Below, in pieces: positions 34,956 through 44,156 of a DNA stretch of 64,000 bases. The notes below the pieces were generated by a model. It did no database searches. It was not told the DNA's origin and saw only the letters and a list, made by a program, of their open reading frames with translations. This DNA comes from JAGLOK01 sp963677605 (GTDB lineage Bacteria > Bacillota > Clostridia > Christensenellales > UMGS416), in contig CAXXDX010000007.1 in assembly GCA_963677605.2 (NCBI GenBank), forward strand, positions 558,001-622,000. Reading direction: 5' to 3'. Numbering within the stretch: position 1 is the stretch's first letter; every line of letters begins with the position of its first letter. The translations under genes were made by a program, and so were the position numbers.

Positions 34956-35942
34956 ATGAGACCGATAACAATTTTTTCTGGGCAGTGGGCTGATTTAGAG
35001 CTTGAAAAAGCATGCGAAACATTTTCCAAAATGGGATATAGCGGTGTGGAGCTTGCAATCCAGTCGGGTCTGGATGTTTCAAAAGCAGCAGCGGATAAAG
35101 AGTATGCTAAAGAAATTAGGTCGCTTCTTAAAAGTTACAATCTTGATTGCTGGGCAATCAGTGCACATTTAATAGGACAATGCGTAGGAGATGTTTGGGA
35201 CAGCAGGCTGGATGGATTTGTTCCTTCGGAACTTGCGGGAAAGCCGGAAGAGATTCGCACATGGGCAATTGAGCAAATGATGCTTGTTCCGAAAGCGGCT
35301 GAAAATTTAGGGATAGATGTTGTGACGGGATTTATGGGAAGCCCTATATGGAAGTATTGGTACAGTTTCCCTCAAACCTCACAGGAGCAGGTTGAAGCGG
35401 GCTTTGATGAGATAGTTGAGCTTTGGACGCCTGTCTTTGATGAGTTTGACAGGTGCGAAGTAAAATTTGCGCTTGAGGTGCACCCCACGGAAATTGCATT
35501 TGATTATTATTCGGCTAAGAAGCTTTTGGAAAAATTCAATTTTAGAAAAACACTTGGATTCAATTTTGACCCCAGCCATTTGCTTTGGCAGGGTATGAAG
35601 CCTGAGCTTTTTATACGCGACTTCGGTGAGCGTATCTATCACGTCCACATGAAAGATGTGAAACTTAACCTTGACGGACGCACAGGAATCCTTGGTTCGC
35701 ATATTGAATTCGGAGATACGCGCCGCGGATGGAACTTTGTTTCGCTCGGGCACGGAAATGTGGATTTTGATGCGATTATCAGGGAGTTAAATGCAATAGG
35801 CTACAAAGGCCCGCTTTCGGTCGAATGGGAAGACAGCGGAATGGAGCGTGTGTTCGGAGCCTCCGAGGCGTGTGAATATGTTAAAAAGATTAATTTCGAC
35901 AAATCTGAATTCGCCTTCGACAGTGCATTGAAAAACGATTAA
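34956..35942 (+). CDS. Sugar phosphate isomerase/epimerase family protein (TIM barrel)
   Basis: 328 residues from ATG 34956 (GGGAAGG upstream; an earlier GTG at 34929 lacks a site). It belongs to the xylose-isomerase-like TIM barrel family. Metal ligands fit FALEVHPTEI (Glu), NFDPSHLLWQG (Asp/His), YHVHMKDVK (His) and SVEWEDSG (Glu). Such proteins isomerise or epimerise sugars, or cleave 3-keto-glycosides by elimination. It is the first gene of the LacI-controlled operon, 88 bases before the binding-protein gene. Confidence 0.88.
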   Translation: MRPITIFSGQWADLELEKACETFSKMGYSGVELAIQSGLDVSKAAADKEYAKEIRSLLKSYNLDCWAISAHLIGQCVGDVWDSRLDGFVPSELAGKPEEIRTWAIEQMMLVPKAAENLGIDVVTGFMGSPIWKYWYSFPQTSQEQVEAGFDEIVELWTPVFDEFDRCEVKFALEVHPTEIAFDYYSAKKLLEKFNFRKTLGFNFDPSHLLWQGMKPELFIRDFGERIYHVHMKDVKLNLDGRTGILGSHIEFGDTRRGWNFVSLGHGNVDFDAIIRELNAIGYKGPLSVEWEDSGMERVFGASEACEYVKKINFDKSEFAFDSALKND

Positions 35943-36030
35943 AAACATTAATGAAGTTAAAAATTCCCGGGTCAAAAAGATTGAAACGGGAGAGAATAAA
36001 CAATAATTATTTAAAGGAAAAGGAGAAAAA

Positions 36031-37758
36031 ATGAAAAAGACAGCTATTTTTATTTTAGTGGCTCTCATGGCTTTCAGCCTGTTTGCATGTGCATCACCGG
36101 AAAGCACAGATGACACTCCTGCAAATGACGCAACAGAGGCTACTGGAGAAAACACAGCCTCAGAAGACAACTCAACAAACGGTTCGGCTGAAGCGCCGGA
36201 AGGAAATACACCAAACGGAGGAATAAACTACGGAACACCTGTAGTGATTGCTCCTGCGGGCGAATACCAGACTGAAACTGTTACTTTGTCGATAATGAGA
36301 GATATCGGAACTTTCACACCATGGAAAGGATTCAACCAGTTCCTTGTTTTTGCACAAATGGAGCTTTATGAGCCTCTTATGTTCTGGGACAGAGAAGAAA
36401 AACAGTTGGTTTCTGTTCTTGCTAAAGATTTCGAGCAGGTAGAAGACGGTGTATATGATGTTCATCTGTATGAAAACATTGTTGACAGCAACGGCAATCC
36501 AATGACAGCATCGGACGTAGTATTTTCATTCAACAAAGCAATTGAAGCAGGCGGATATGTATTCGCACTGGCTCCTCTTAAATCCGTTGAAGCAAAAGAT
36601 GATTACACAGTTACATTCAATCTTGAAAATGAAAAGAAAATGAGCATCGAAATCATGCTTTCACAGATTTATATCGTAACTGAAGCCGGCTTTGAGCAGA
36701 GCGGCGACGAAATGGTCGGAACACCTGTCGGAACAGGTCCGTACAAACTTCGCGCTTACACACCTAGCTCAGTTATATCACTTGAAGCACGCGAAGACTA
36801 CTGGCAGAGCGATGTGTCGCTCCGTGCACCTTCAGCAGCAGCAAACGCAAAATATCTTGAACTTGTTTGTCTTTCAGACAAAACATCCAACACAATGGCA
36901 TTAAGCAGCGGAAGCATTGACCTTTCATTTGCTATCGCAGACGAAGATCAGGCAACATTCGTAGACTTTGATTCGCTTACAGGAAATCCTGGATACACAT
37001 TCCACTACTTCCCGGGCGGAGAACTTCGCATGATTTCTTTCAACTGCAGCGAAAACAGCCCATGTTCGGATGTAAACCTTCGTAAAGCTATCGCTTACGC
37101 AGTAGATGCTGAAGGAATTAGATACTCAACTGACCGCTATATCGGTGTTACTTATAAAGAGCTTGCAGCAAACCCGACTTTCTCGGACTGCCCTGAAGAA
37201 TCAGTTGCAGATGACGGTGAGTACTTTGCATACAATGTTGAAACAGCAAAAGAATACTTAGACAAATCAAGCTATAACGGCGAAGTTTTGAAACTTATTG
37301 TTCCAAGCGGAGACGAAGGTAAAGTTACAGCAGCTACATTGATTTCATCTTATGCAGAAGCAATAGGAGTAAAAATCGAAGTACAGGTTCTTGAGGATGC
37401 TATATATGATGAACAGCGCCTTGATGAAACAGGAACAATCTTTGACATCGACTTAATGTCAAACGAGAACTTCTTCGCTACATGGTCAGCGTTGCAAAAC
37501 CTTGACGTTAACGCATACTCTTCGGGAGTTAACCACTGCTTTATAAACGATCCTGAGCTTCAGAGACTTTATGACGCTATGGCAGCTAAAGACAGCACAA
37601 CAGAAGACATACTCGCGTTCACAAACTATGTTGATGAAAACTGCTATGTTTATGCGACAGTATATTGTAACCATGTAAACTACGGAAACGACAGAGTGGC
37701 AAGATTCATAGAAGGCGGACGCACTATGCTTGTTGGCGCTATGGAATACAACGACTAA
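36031..37758 (+). CDS. Family 5 (Opp-type) solute-binding lipoprotein
   Basis: 575 residues. Signal peptide with lipobox LFAC (Cys about 20), an acidic Thr/Glu/Asn-rich linker to about 70, then the SBP_bac_5 domain (KDFEQVEDGVYDVHLYENIVDSNGNPMTASDVVFSFNKA, and MISFNCSENSPCSDVNLRKAIAYAVDAEGI). AAGGAG precedes the start. Although the family often binds peptides, members next to sugar enzymes bind oligosaccharides. A strong hairpin without T-run follows the gene. Confidence 0.92.
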   Translation: MKKTAIFILVALMAFSLFACASPESTDDTPANDATEATGENTASEDNSTNGSAEAPEGNTPNGGINYGTPVVIAPAGEYQTETVTLSIMRDIGTFTPWKGFNQFLVFAQMELYEPLMFWDREEKQLVSVLAKDFEQVEDGVYDVHLYENIVDSNGNPMTASDVVFSFNKAIEAGGYVFALAPLKSVEAKDDYTVTFNLENEKKMSIEIMLSQIYIVTEAGFEQSGDEMVGTPVGTGPYKLRAYTPSSVISLEAREDYWQSDVSLRAPSAAANAKYLELVCLSDKTSNTMALSSGSIDLSFAIADEDQATFVDFDSLTGNPGYTFHYFPGGELRMISFNCSENSPCSDVNLRKAIAYAVDAEGIRYSTDRYIGVTYKELAANPTFSDCPEESVADDGEYFAYNVETAKEYLDKSSYNGEVLKLIVPSGDEGKVTAATLISSYAEAIGVKIEVQVLEDAIYDEQRLDETGTIFDIDLMSNENFFATWSALQNLDVNAYSSGVNHCFINDPELQRLYDAMAAKDSTTEDILAFTNYVDENCYVYATVYCNHVNYGNDRVARFIEGGRTMLVGAMEYND

Positions 37759-37802
37759 AGATATTAAATCCTAAGATAATAGATTTAAGTTTCTACATTT
37801 TG

Positions 37803-37834
37803 TCTGAAACGCGGTCATAATTCCGCGTTTCAGA
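37803..37834. repeat. Strong hairpin after the binding-protein gene
   Basis: The perfect 12-bp stem TCTGAAACGCGG (37803-37814) with CCGCGTTTCAGA (37823-37834) and an 8-base loop. No T-run follows, so it is more likely an mRNA 3'-end stabiliser than a terminator, giving more binding protein than permease. Confidence 0.7.
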
Positions 37835-37948
37835 TAAATTAAATCAAACAACAGAGCCGGACGGCTTTGTACAGATTTTTTTAAACAAGGTGCAGAATAT
37901 GATAGCTTTCAATATTCCTGCATTCTTCAACAGCTAAGAGGTAATAAA

Positions 37949-38914
37949 ATGGGGCATTATATATTAAAGAGGTTTCTATGGTTTATACCGGTTATCATTT
38001 TAATCGCAATAACAATATTCTCTTTATTGTACATTACGCCGGGTGATCCGGCACAACAGATACTCGGTTCAAATGCGACATCTGCGCAGATAGCCGAACA
38101 ACGCGAAGTAATGGGTCTGGACAGACCGTTTATTGTTCAGCTTCTGGATTATTTGAAGGATTTGTTCCTGCGTTTTGATTTAGGTACTTCCTACTTAAAA
38201 AAGACGGATGTGGCTTCTGCGATTTTAACGCGATTGCCATATACCTTGCGTATTGCATCATTTACATGCCTTATACAGCTGCTTATTGCAATTCCGCTGG
38301 GCAACATAGCTGCAACACATCAGAATGGTTTTATGGATCGCTTTTCAATAATTATGGCGATGCTCGGAACATCGATTCCAAACTTTATATTCGCGATATT
38401 GTTAATTCAGCTGTTTTCGGTTCAGTTGCACTGGCTGCCAAGTTATGGCGTAGCCAACTGGACGGGATATATACTGCCGTGTTTTTCCGGTGCTGTAATG
38501 GGTATTGCGGCCATGACGAGGCAAACACGCTCACAGATGCTTGAGGTAATAAGCTCTGACTATTGCACAACTGCAAGAGCAAAAGGCATATCAGAACAGC
38601 GTATTTTGGTTTCGCATGCACTTCCTAACGCTTTGATTCCCGTAATTACAAGCGCAGGACAATTCTTTGGAATGGCATTAGGCGGAACGGTTATCATCGA
38701 AAGCGTATTCGCGATTCCGGGGCTGGGGCTGTACTTGGTTGAAGCCATCGCACAGCGAGATTATCCTGTAATACGAGGTTCGGTTGTAGTGCTTGCAATA
38801 TTATTCAGCGTAGTAATGCTGGTTGTCGATTTGATTTACGCCTATGTAGATCCTCGCATAAAAGCGGGTTACCAAAATCAGCATAAAAGGAGGGCGAAGC
38901 GTGAAAAAGCCTAG
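37949..38914 (+). CDS. DppB/OppB-type ABC transporter permease
   Basis: 321 residues, six membrane helices, DppB hallmark RFLWFIPVIILIAITIFSLLYITPGDPA and the EAA loop SDYCTTARAKGISEQRILVSHALPNALIPV. GAGG precedes the start. It overlaps the next permease gene by 14 bases, so the two are translationally coupled. Confidence 0.95.
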   Translation: MGHYILKRFLWFIPVIILIAITIFSLLYITPGDPAQQILGSNATSAQIAEQREVMGLDRPFIVQLLDYLKDLFLRFDLGTSYLKKTDVASAILTRLPYTLRIASFTCLIQLLIAIPLGNIAATHQNGFMDRFSIIMAMLGTSIPNFIFAILLIQLFSVQLHWLPSYGVANWTGYILPCFSGAVMGIAAMTRQTRSQMLEVISSDYCTTARAKGISEQRILVSHALPNALIPVITSAGQFFGMALGGTVIIESVFAIPGLGLYLVEAIAQRDYPVIRGSVVVLAILFSVVMLVVDLIYAYVDPRIKAGYQNQHKRRAKREKA

Positions 38915-39819
38915 TAATGTTTGTGTTAAAGAATCTCCTGTTAACAGCGGAGAATTTATAAAGGAAAGAACCTGGAAAGATTCAACATGGTATAGTGTTA
39001 TGCGTGAATTTTTCCGCAGCAAAACAGCTTTATTCGGATTTTGTGTGATATGCATACTTGTGCTTTGCACAACGTTTGCACCTCTTATATGCAAATATTC
39101 ACCTTCTGCTGTGAGCCCGATGGATTCTTATCAGTCACCCAGTGCAGAGCACTGGTTTGGTACGGACAATCTCGGACGCGATTTGTTTGCCCGCATCATG
39201 TACGGCGGAAGATACTCGCTTGCAATTGGTGTTGGAGCTGCTCTTTTGAGTGTAATTGCAGGTATAATCCTAGGAACAATTGCAGGATATTTCGGAGGAG
39301 TCGTTGATTAACATTATCCTTAGAATGTGCGACGTTGTACAAAATATACCTTATGTTCTTTTGTGCATCGTAGTTGCTGCGGCACTTGGAAACGGATTTG
39401 TGCCTACACTTATAGCGCTTGCGATTATAAGTGTTCCGGGAATCGCGAGGCTGTTAAGGGCAAGCATGCTTTCGGTCAGGAATCTGGAATTTGTAGAAGC
39501 TGCAAAAGCGACAAACTGTTCTACTCCTTCGATAATGTTCAAACATGTGCTTCCAAACTGTATGGCTCCTATAATTGTTGCTTTTTCAATGGACTGCGGC
39601 AGTAAGATTATTGCCTCTGCTGCATTGAGCTATATCGGACTCGGCGTTCAGGAACCGACTCCGGAATGGGGCGCAATGATTTCTTTTGCAAAAACATATT
39701 TTGCAAGATATCCGTATCTGACTATACTCCCTGCGATTTTCGTAATGCTTGTTGTACTCTCATTTAACCTTATAGGCGACGGACTGCGCGATGCGCTTGA
39801 TCCGAAGCAGAAAGCATAG
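38901..39819 (+). pseudogene. DppC/OppC-type permease, frameshifted by one inserted base
   Basis: The GTG at 38901 has AAGGAGGG in front and opens a typical DppC N-terminus (helix 1 about 45-65, then HWFGTDNLGRDLFARIMYGGRYSL). The frame stops at TAA 39309-39311 after GYFGGVVD, and the next frame carries on with NIILRMCDVVQNIPYVLL and the EAA loop VEAAKATNCSTPSIMFKHVLPN to a normal end at 39819. Removing one T from 39308-39309 joins both parts as GYFGGVVDNIILRMCDV, matching the family. The total length (919 bases) is one more than a multiple of three. It may be a sequencing error, a true mutation or a recoded/reinitiated gene: GGAGGAG lies 5 bases before a TTG at 39304 in the second frame. Confidence 0.85.
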
Positions 39820-39831
39820 CGGAGGTGGAAA

Positions 39832-40818
39832 ATGGATAACAAAGCATTATTATCAGTTAAAAATTTAGAAGTTCATTATGTATCCCGCGAAGAGACTGTA
39901 AAAGCGGTTAACAATGTAAGCTTTGAGCTTGCACCGGGAGAAACAATCGGTCTTGTCGGAGAAACAGGTGCCGGAAAGACTTCGATTGCAAAAGCGATTA
40001 TGCAGCTGCTTCCGACTCCTCCCGCAAAGATTGTCGGCGGAACGATAGAACTTAATGGAGAAAACCTTTTAAAAAAGACAAATGCACAAATGCAAAAAGT
40101 GCGCGGCAAACAAATGGCTATGGTATTTCAGGATCCGATGACAGCTCTTAATCCTGTTAAAACAGTGGGATGGCAGATTGCTGAAGGAATTAAGTTTCAG
40201 CAGGATATCTCCTGGAAAAAAGCCAGTAAAAAAGCCCTTGAAATATTTGAGCTTGTCGGAATACCGGCCGAACGCTTTTATGAATATCCGCATCAGTTTT
40301 CAGGCGGAATGAAGCAGCGTGTGGTAATTGCCATAACGCTTGCATGCAGTCCTGACTTGATGATTTGCGATGAACCAACAACTGCACTGGATGTTACCAT
40401 TCAGGCGCAGGTTCTGGACATGATAAAAGATTTGCAGAGCCAGAAGAACATGGCGATGATTATGATTACCCATGACTTTGGTATCGTTGCTGAAACATGT
40501 GACAAAGTCTGCGTTGTATATGCGGGGCAGATTGTTGAAGCAGGAGATAAAAGGCAGATTTTCAAATCTCCGAAGCATCCGTATACAAAGGGGCTTTTCG
40601 GAGCGCTTCCGAACATGACAACCGACGTAGAGCGACTCAGCCCGATAAACGGTGCGCCGCCGGATCCGTCCCACCTTCCGGAAGGATGCTATTTCAGACC
40701 TAGGTGTAAATTTGCAACGGAAGAATGCGCAAAAGGAATTATACCGGACTTTACTTATCCGGACGGACATCAGTGTAAATGCATTTTGTGCAGAGAAGAA
40801 ATCGGTGAAAATAAATGA
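39832..40818 (+). CDS. OppD/DppD-type ABC transporter ATPase
   Basis: 328 residues. Walker A GETGAGKTS, signature FSGGMKQR, Walker B LMICDEPTTALD, and the C-terminal oligopeptide-transporter extension with cysteines (CYFRPRCKFATEECAKGI) that may hold an Fe-S cluster. It powers the importer at 36031-39819. GGAGG precedes the ATG. Confidence 0.95.
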   Translation: MDNKALLSVKNLEVHYVSREETVKAVNNVSFELAPGETIGLVGETGAGKTSIAKAIMQLLPTPPAKIVGGTIELNGENLLKKTNAQMQKVRGKQMAMVFQDPMTALNPVKTVGWQIAEGIKFQQDISWKKASKKALEIFELVGIPAERFYEYPHQFSGGMKQRVVIAITLACSPDLMICDEPTTALDVTIQAQVLDMIKDLQSQKNMAMIMITHDFGIVAETCDKVCVVYAGQIVEAGDKRQIFKSPKHPYTKGLFGALPNMTTDVERLSPINGAPPDPSHLPEGCYFRPRCKFATEECAKGIIPDFTYPDGHQCKCILCREEIGENK

Positions 40819-40863
40819 CAACACGTATAACTGCATTTTTATTATATAAAAGGAGATAATATA

Positions 40864-41835
40864 ATGGCGGGACTTATAGAAGTAAAACATCTGAAAAAAT
40901 ACTTCGAAACTTCAAAAGGCATGCTTCACGCAGTTGACGATGTTTCAATGAAAATAGATGCAAAAAAAACAATGGGAGTAGTTGGCGAATCCGGCTGCGG
41001 AAAGTCAACCCTGGGCCGTACGATAATACATCTTTTGGACAGCACTGACGGCCAGATATTTTTAGAGGGCAAGGATGTAACAAACGTTAAGGGAGCGGAG
41101 CTTAAAGAGCTTCGCAAAAAGATGCAGATAATCTTTCAGGACCCGTATTCATCGTTAAATCCCCGAATGAACATAGAAGATACGATTATGGAGCCTTTGC
41201 GCCGCACTAACCGCGGATGCAGCAAAGAGGAGCTTAGACAAAAAGCGTCAGAGCTTATAAAGAGGGTAGGCATCGATGAACGTATGCGCTGCGCATATCC
41301 GCATGAACTTGACGGCGGACGCAGACAAAGGGTTGGAATTGCCCGCGCGCTTGCAATGAATCCAAAGTTTATCATCTGTGATGAGCCTGTTTCAGCACTT
41401 GATGTATCCATACAGGCACAGATATTAAACCTGCTTAAAGATCTTCAGGAGCAGCAGGATTTAACGTATATGTTTATTACTCATGATATGTCGGTTGTGC
41501 GTCACTTCTCGGACGATATATGTGTTATGTATCTTGGGCAGATAGTGGAAATCAGCCCTGCTAAGGAAATATTTATAAATACACTTCATCCATACACAAA
41601 GGTATTGCTTTCAGCCATTCCTTCTGCGGACATTGACCACCCCAAAAAACGCATACTGGCAAAAGGAGAGCTTGTTTCTCCGATAAACCCGAAACCTGGC
41701 TGCCGATTTGCCGCAAGGTGTGAATATGTGTGCGACAGATGCAAAGAGCCTCAGGAACTGGTTGAGGTTACGCCTAATCATTATGTCGCATGTTGCCGCG
41801 TGAAAGAGATAAACAGTATTAACAGCGGACAATAA
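40864..41835 (+). CDS. OppF/DppF-type ABC transporter ATPase
   Basis: 323 residues. Walker A GESGCGKST (41-49), Walker B FIICDE (169-174) and the C-terminal Cys-rich tail GCRFAARCEYVCDRC. The ABC signature reads LDGGRRQ (149-155) instead of LSGGQRQ, with Asp150 in place of the nucleotide-contacting Ser; such variants occur in this subfamily and imply one of the two ATP sites is non-standard. It pairs with the ATPase upstream. Confidence 0.94.
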   Translation: MAGLIEVKHLKKYFETSKGMLHAVDDVSMKIDAKKTMGVVGESGCGKSTLGRTIIHLLDSTDGQIFLEGKDVTNVKGAELKELRKKMQIIFQDPYSSLNPRMNIEDTIMEPLRRTNRGCSKEELRQKASELIKRVGIDERMRCAYPHELDGGRRQRVGIARALAMNPKFIICDEPVSALDVSIQAQILNLLKDLQEQQDLTYMFITHDMSVVRHFSDDICVMYLGQIVEISPAKEIFINTLHPYTKVLLSAIPSADIDHPKKRILAKGELVSPINPKPGCRFAARCEYVCDRCKEPQELVEVTPNHYVACCRVKEINSINSGQ

Positions 41836-41878
41836 ATGATTTATTAAAAAAGAGAAATAGTTTAAAGGAAGAACGGAC

Positions 41879-43015
41879 ATGATTAACAAACAAAGGGTAG
41901 CAATAATCGGAGCAGGCATGATGGGTGTTCAGCACACGGAGGCTCTGCGCCGTATACCGGGTATTGAGGTTATTGCTCTTGCTGATAAAAATAGACAGCT
42001 GGCAGAAAAGTGCTGTGAATCAATGGCTATACCTGCTTGCTATGATGATTATATTGAAATGATTGAAAAAGAAGCGCCGGATGCGGTTCATGTGTGCACG
42101 CCGAATTTTACTCATTATATGATCTGCAAAGATGTAATAGAGAAAAAAATTAATGTTTTCTGTGAAAAACCTCTGGCAAACACAGCGCAGGAAGCACAAG
42201 AACTGGCTGAATTGGCAGAAAAGAACGGTGTTGTGTGCGGAGTAAACTTTAATTACCGCCACAATGCAATTGTTAGGGAGATGCATGAACGTGTTGCCAA
42301 AAGCGATTGGGGAAGCACATTTCTTGTCAGAGGAGAATATCTTCAGGACTGGATGCTTTACGATACGGACTATAACTGGCGCTGCGTACCTGAACTTGGC
42401 GGGATGTCGAGAACAGTTTCCGACATAGGCTCACATTGCTTTGACACTGTTCAGTATGTGCTTGGAAAGAAAATAAAAAAGGTTTTTGCAAATCTACTTA
42501 CAGTTTATCCCCAGCGCAAAAAATTTACCAATCAGGCAAGCACTTTTGGGAAACAAACCGGAACCGAGTTTGAAACTGTCGATATTTCATCTGAGGACGC
42601 AGGACTTATAGTTGCGGAGTTTGAAGACGGCATGAAAGGAGTTTTTATGCTGAGTCAGGTATCTGCCGGATATAAAAACGGACTCAAGCTTAGCATAGAC
42701 GGCTCGAAATACAGCATGTGCTGGGATCAGGAAAATGTGGACAAGCTTGTTTTAGGTCACAGAGAAGGCGGAAAAGAAATTCTTTACGCTTCCGCCGGAA
42801 GCATGACCGGAGCAGCTAATGATGACATAAGCCTTGCTGCGGGACACTCGGTTGGCTGGGCAGATGCTCTCAAGAACAGCTTTAATAATTATTATAAATT
42901 TATCCGTGAAGGCGGAAAAAAGAAGTTTACAGATTTCAGTGACGGAATGCAGATTGTCAGGATTGTTGAAGCTTGCATGAAAAGCAGCGAGACCGGACAA
43001 TGGGTTGAAGTCTGA
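41879..43015 (+). CDS. Gfo/Idh/MocA family oxidoreductase B
   Basis: 378 residues. N-terminal Rossmann domain with GAGMMG and the EKP motif in VFCEKPLANT; catalytic His/Asp in DIGSHCFD. It should oxidise a sugar or sugar derivative with NAD(P). AAGGA precedes the ATG. It is the first of three catabolic genes after the transporter, followed 31 bases later by oxidoreductase C, from which it differs throughout. Confidence 0.92.
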   Translation: MINKQRVAIIGAGMMGVQHTEALRRIPGIEVIALADKNRQLAEKCCESMAIPACYDDYIEMIEKEAPDAVHVCTPNFTHYMICKDVIEKKINVFCEKPLANTAQEAQELAELAEKNGVVCGVNFNYRHNAIVREMHERVAKSDWGSTFLVRGEYLQDWMLYDTDYNWRCVPELGGMSRTVSDIGSHCFDTVQYVLGKKIKKVFANLLTVYPQRKKFTNQASTFGKQTGTEFETVDISSEDAGLIVAEFEDGMKGVFMLSQVSAGYKNGLKLSIDGSKYSMCWDQENVDKLVLGHREGGKEILYASAGSMTGAANDDISLAAGHSVGWADALKNSFNNYYKFIREGGKKKFTDFSDGMQIVRIVEACMKSSETGQWVEV

Positions 43016-43046
43016 CATAAGATAGCATCTATTAAGGAGAACTACT

Positions 43047-44135
43047 ATGAGCAAAAAAGAATCCTGTGTTGGCGTAGGGATAGTTGGATGTGGTTTTGTT
43101 GCAAACATGAAACATTTGCCGGCGCTTTCCAATATTTCAGAGGCAGAGATTGTTGCAATATTTGACGTAAATCAGGCTAGGGCTGAAGAGGCAGGCGCAA
43201 AATTCGCACCTGATGCAGTAATTCATAAAACGTTTGATGAGCTTATATCGGACAACAATGTGGATACTGTATATATCCTTACTGCAAACAGCACACATTC
43301 GGAATATGCGATAAAAGCAATGCAGGCAGGAAAACATGTCTTATGCGAAAAACCGATGGCTATGAATCTTGATGAAGCAGAGCGCATGCTTGAAATATCG
43401 GAAAAGACTAAAAAGAAGCTGACAATAGGCTATCAGTGCCGTCTTATTCCCGAAGTTGTTTATCTTAAACAGTTGTGTGATAAAGGAACTTTGGGCGATA
43501 TATACTATGCGAAAGCTCTGGCTGTGCGCAGACGCGCTGTACCCACGTGGGGAAGCTTTTTGGATAAAGAGGCGCAGGGCGGCGGATGTCTCATCGACAT
43601 GGGAACTCATGCGATAGATCTGGCTCTTCACTTAATGAACAACTACGAAGTAGCAAGCGTAATGGGAAACACCTACAACTATCTTGGCAAAAATCCGACT
43701 GATGCAAATGCATTCGGAAAATGGGATCCGGACAAATTCGAAGTGGAAGATTCGGCTTTTGCATTAATTCGCATGAAAAACGGAGCAACCATATCCGTTG
43801 ACTGCAGCTGGGCATTAAACACTTTGCTTGTTCAGGAAAACAAAACCGTTCTTTGCGGAACAAAAGGCGGAGCGGACATGTTTGACGGCGTTCGCCTTAA
43901 CGGCGAATCAGACGGAGTGCTTACAGTTACAACTCCCGATATCTATAAAACAAGCGGGGCAAGCCTTAAAAACTTTAGAAATGCACCGGAGATACCAACA
44001 GAAAGCCGCTTGTGGATAGATGCAATAATCAATGATACCGAACCGTTTGTTAAGCCTTATGAGGCTTATACCGTAAGCCGGATTATTGAGGCTATATATG
44101 AGTCTGCAAGAACAGGGCAGTCAGTTTCACTATAA
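43047..44135 (+). CDS. Gfo/Idh/MocA family oxidoreductase C
   Basis: 362 residues. Rossmann motif GCGFVA, EKP motif LCEKPMAMN and the catalytic GGGCLIDMGTHAIDL. The C-terminal domain is typical of the family. Close in layout to enzymes that oxidise C3 of a glycoside in bacterial glycoside catabolism, but that is not provable here. AAGGAG precedes the ATG. Confidence 0.92.
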   Translation: MSKKESCVGVGIVGCGFVANMKHLPALSNISEAEIVAIFDVNQARAEEAGAKFAPDAVIHKTFDELISDNNVDTVYILTANSTHSEYAIKAMQAGKHVLCEKPMAMNLDEAERMLEISEKTKKKLTIGYQCRLIPEVVYLKQLCDKGTLGDIYYAKALAVRRRAVPTWGSFLDKEAQGGGCLIDMGTHAIDLALHLMNNYEVASVMGNTYNYLGKNPTDANAFGKWDPDKFEVEDSAFALIRMKNGATISVDCSWALNTLLVQENKTVLCGTKGGADMFDGVRLNGESDGVLTVTTPDIYKTSGASLKNFRNAPEIPTESRLWIDAIINDTEPFVKPYEAYTVSRIIEAIYESARTGQSVSL

Positions 44136-44156
44136 TATAAGCAGGCGGTATGAATC

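Noticed and set aside
39294..39312. A prfB-like programmed +1 frameshift at GAT-TAA-C.
   Set aside because: GGAGGAG upstream and TAA-C resemble the RF2 site, but the tRNA on GAT cannot re-pair well with ATT, and GGAGGA encodes the conserved Gly-Gly; a plain insertion or reinitiation is simpler.
40300..40890. A 196-codon minus-strand frame over the OppD/OppF junction.
   Set aside because: Composition is a reflection of the ATPase genes; no ribosome binding site or family features.
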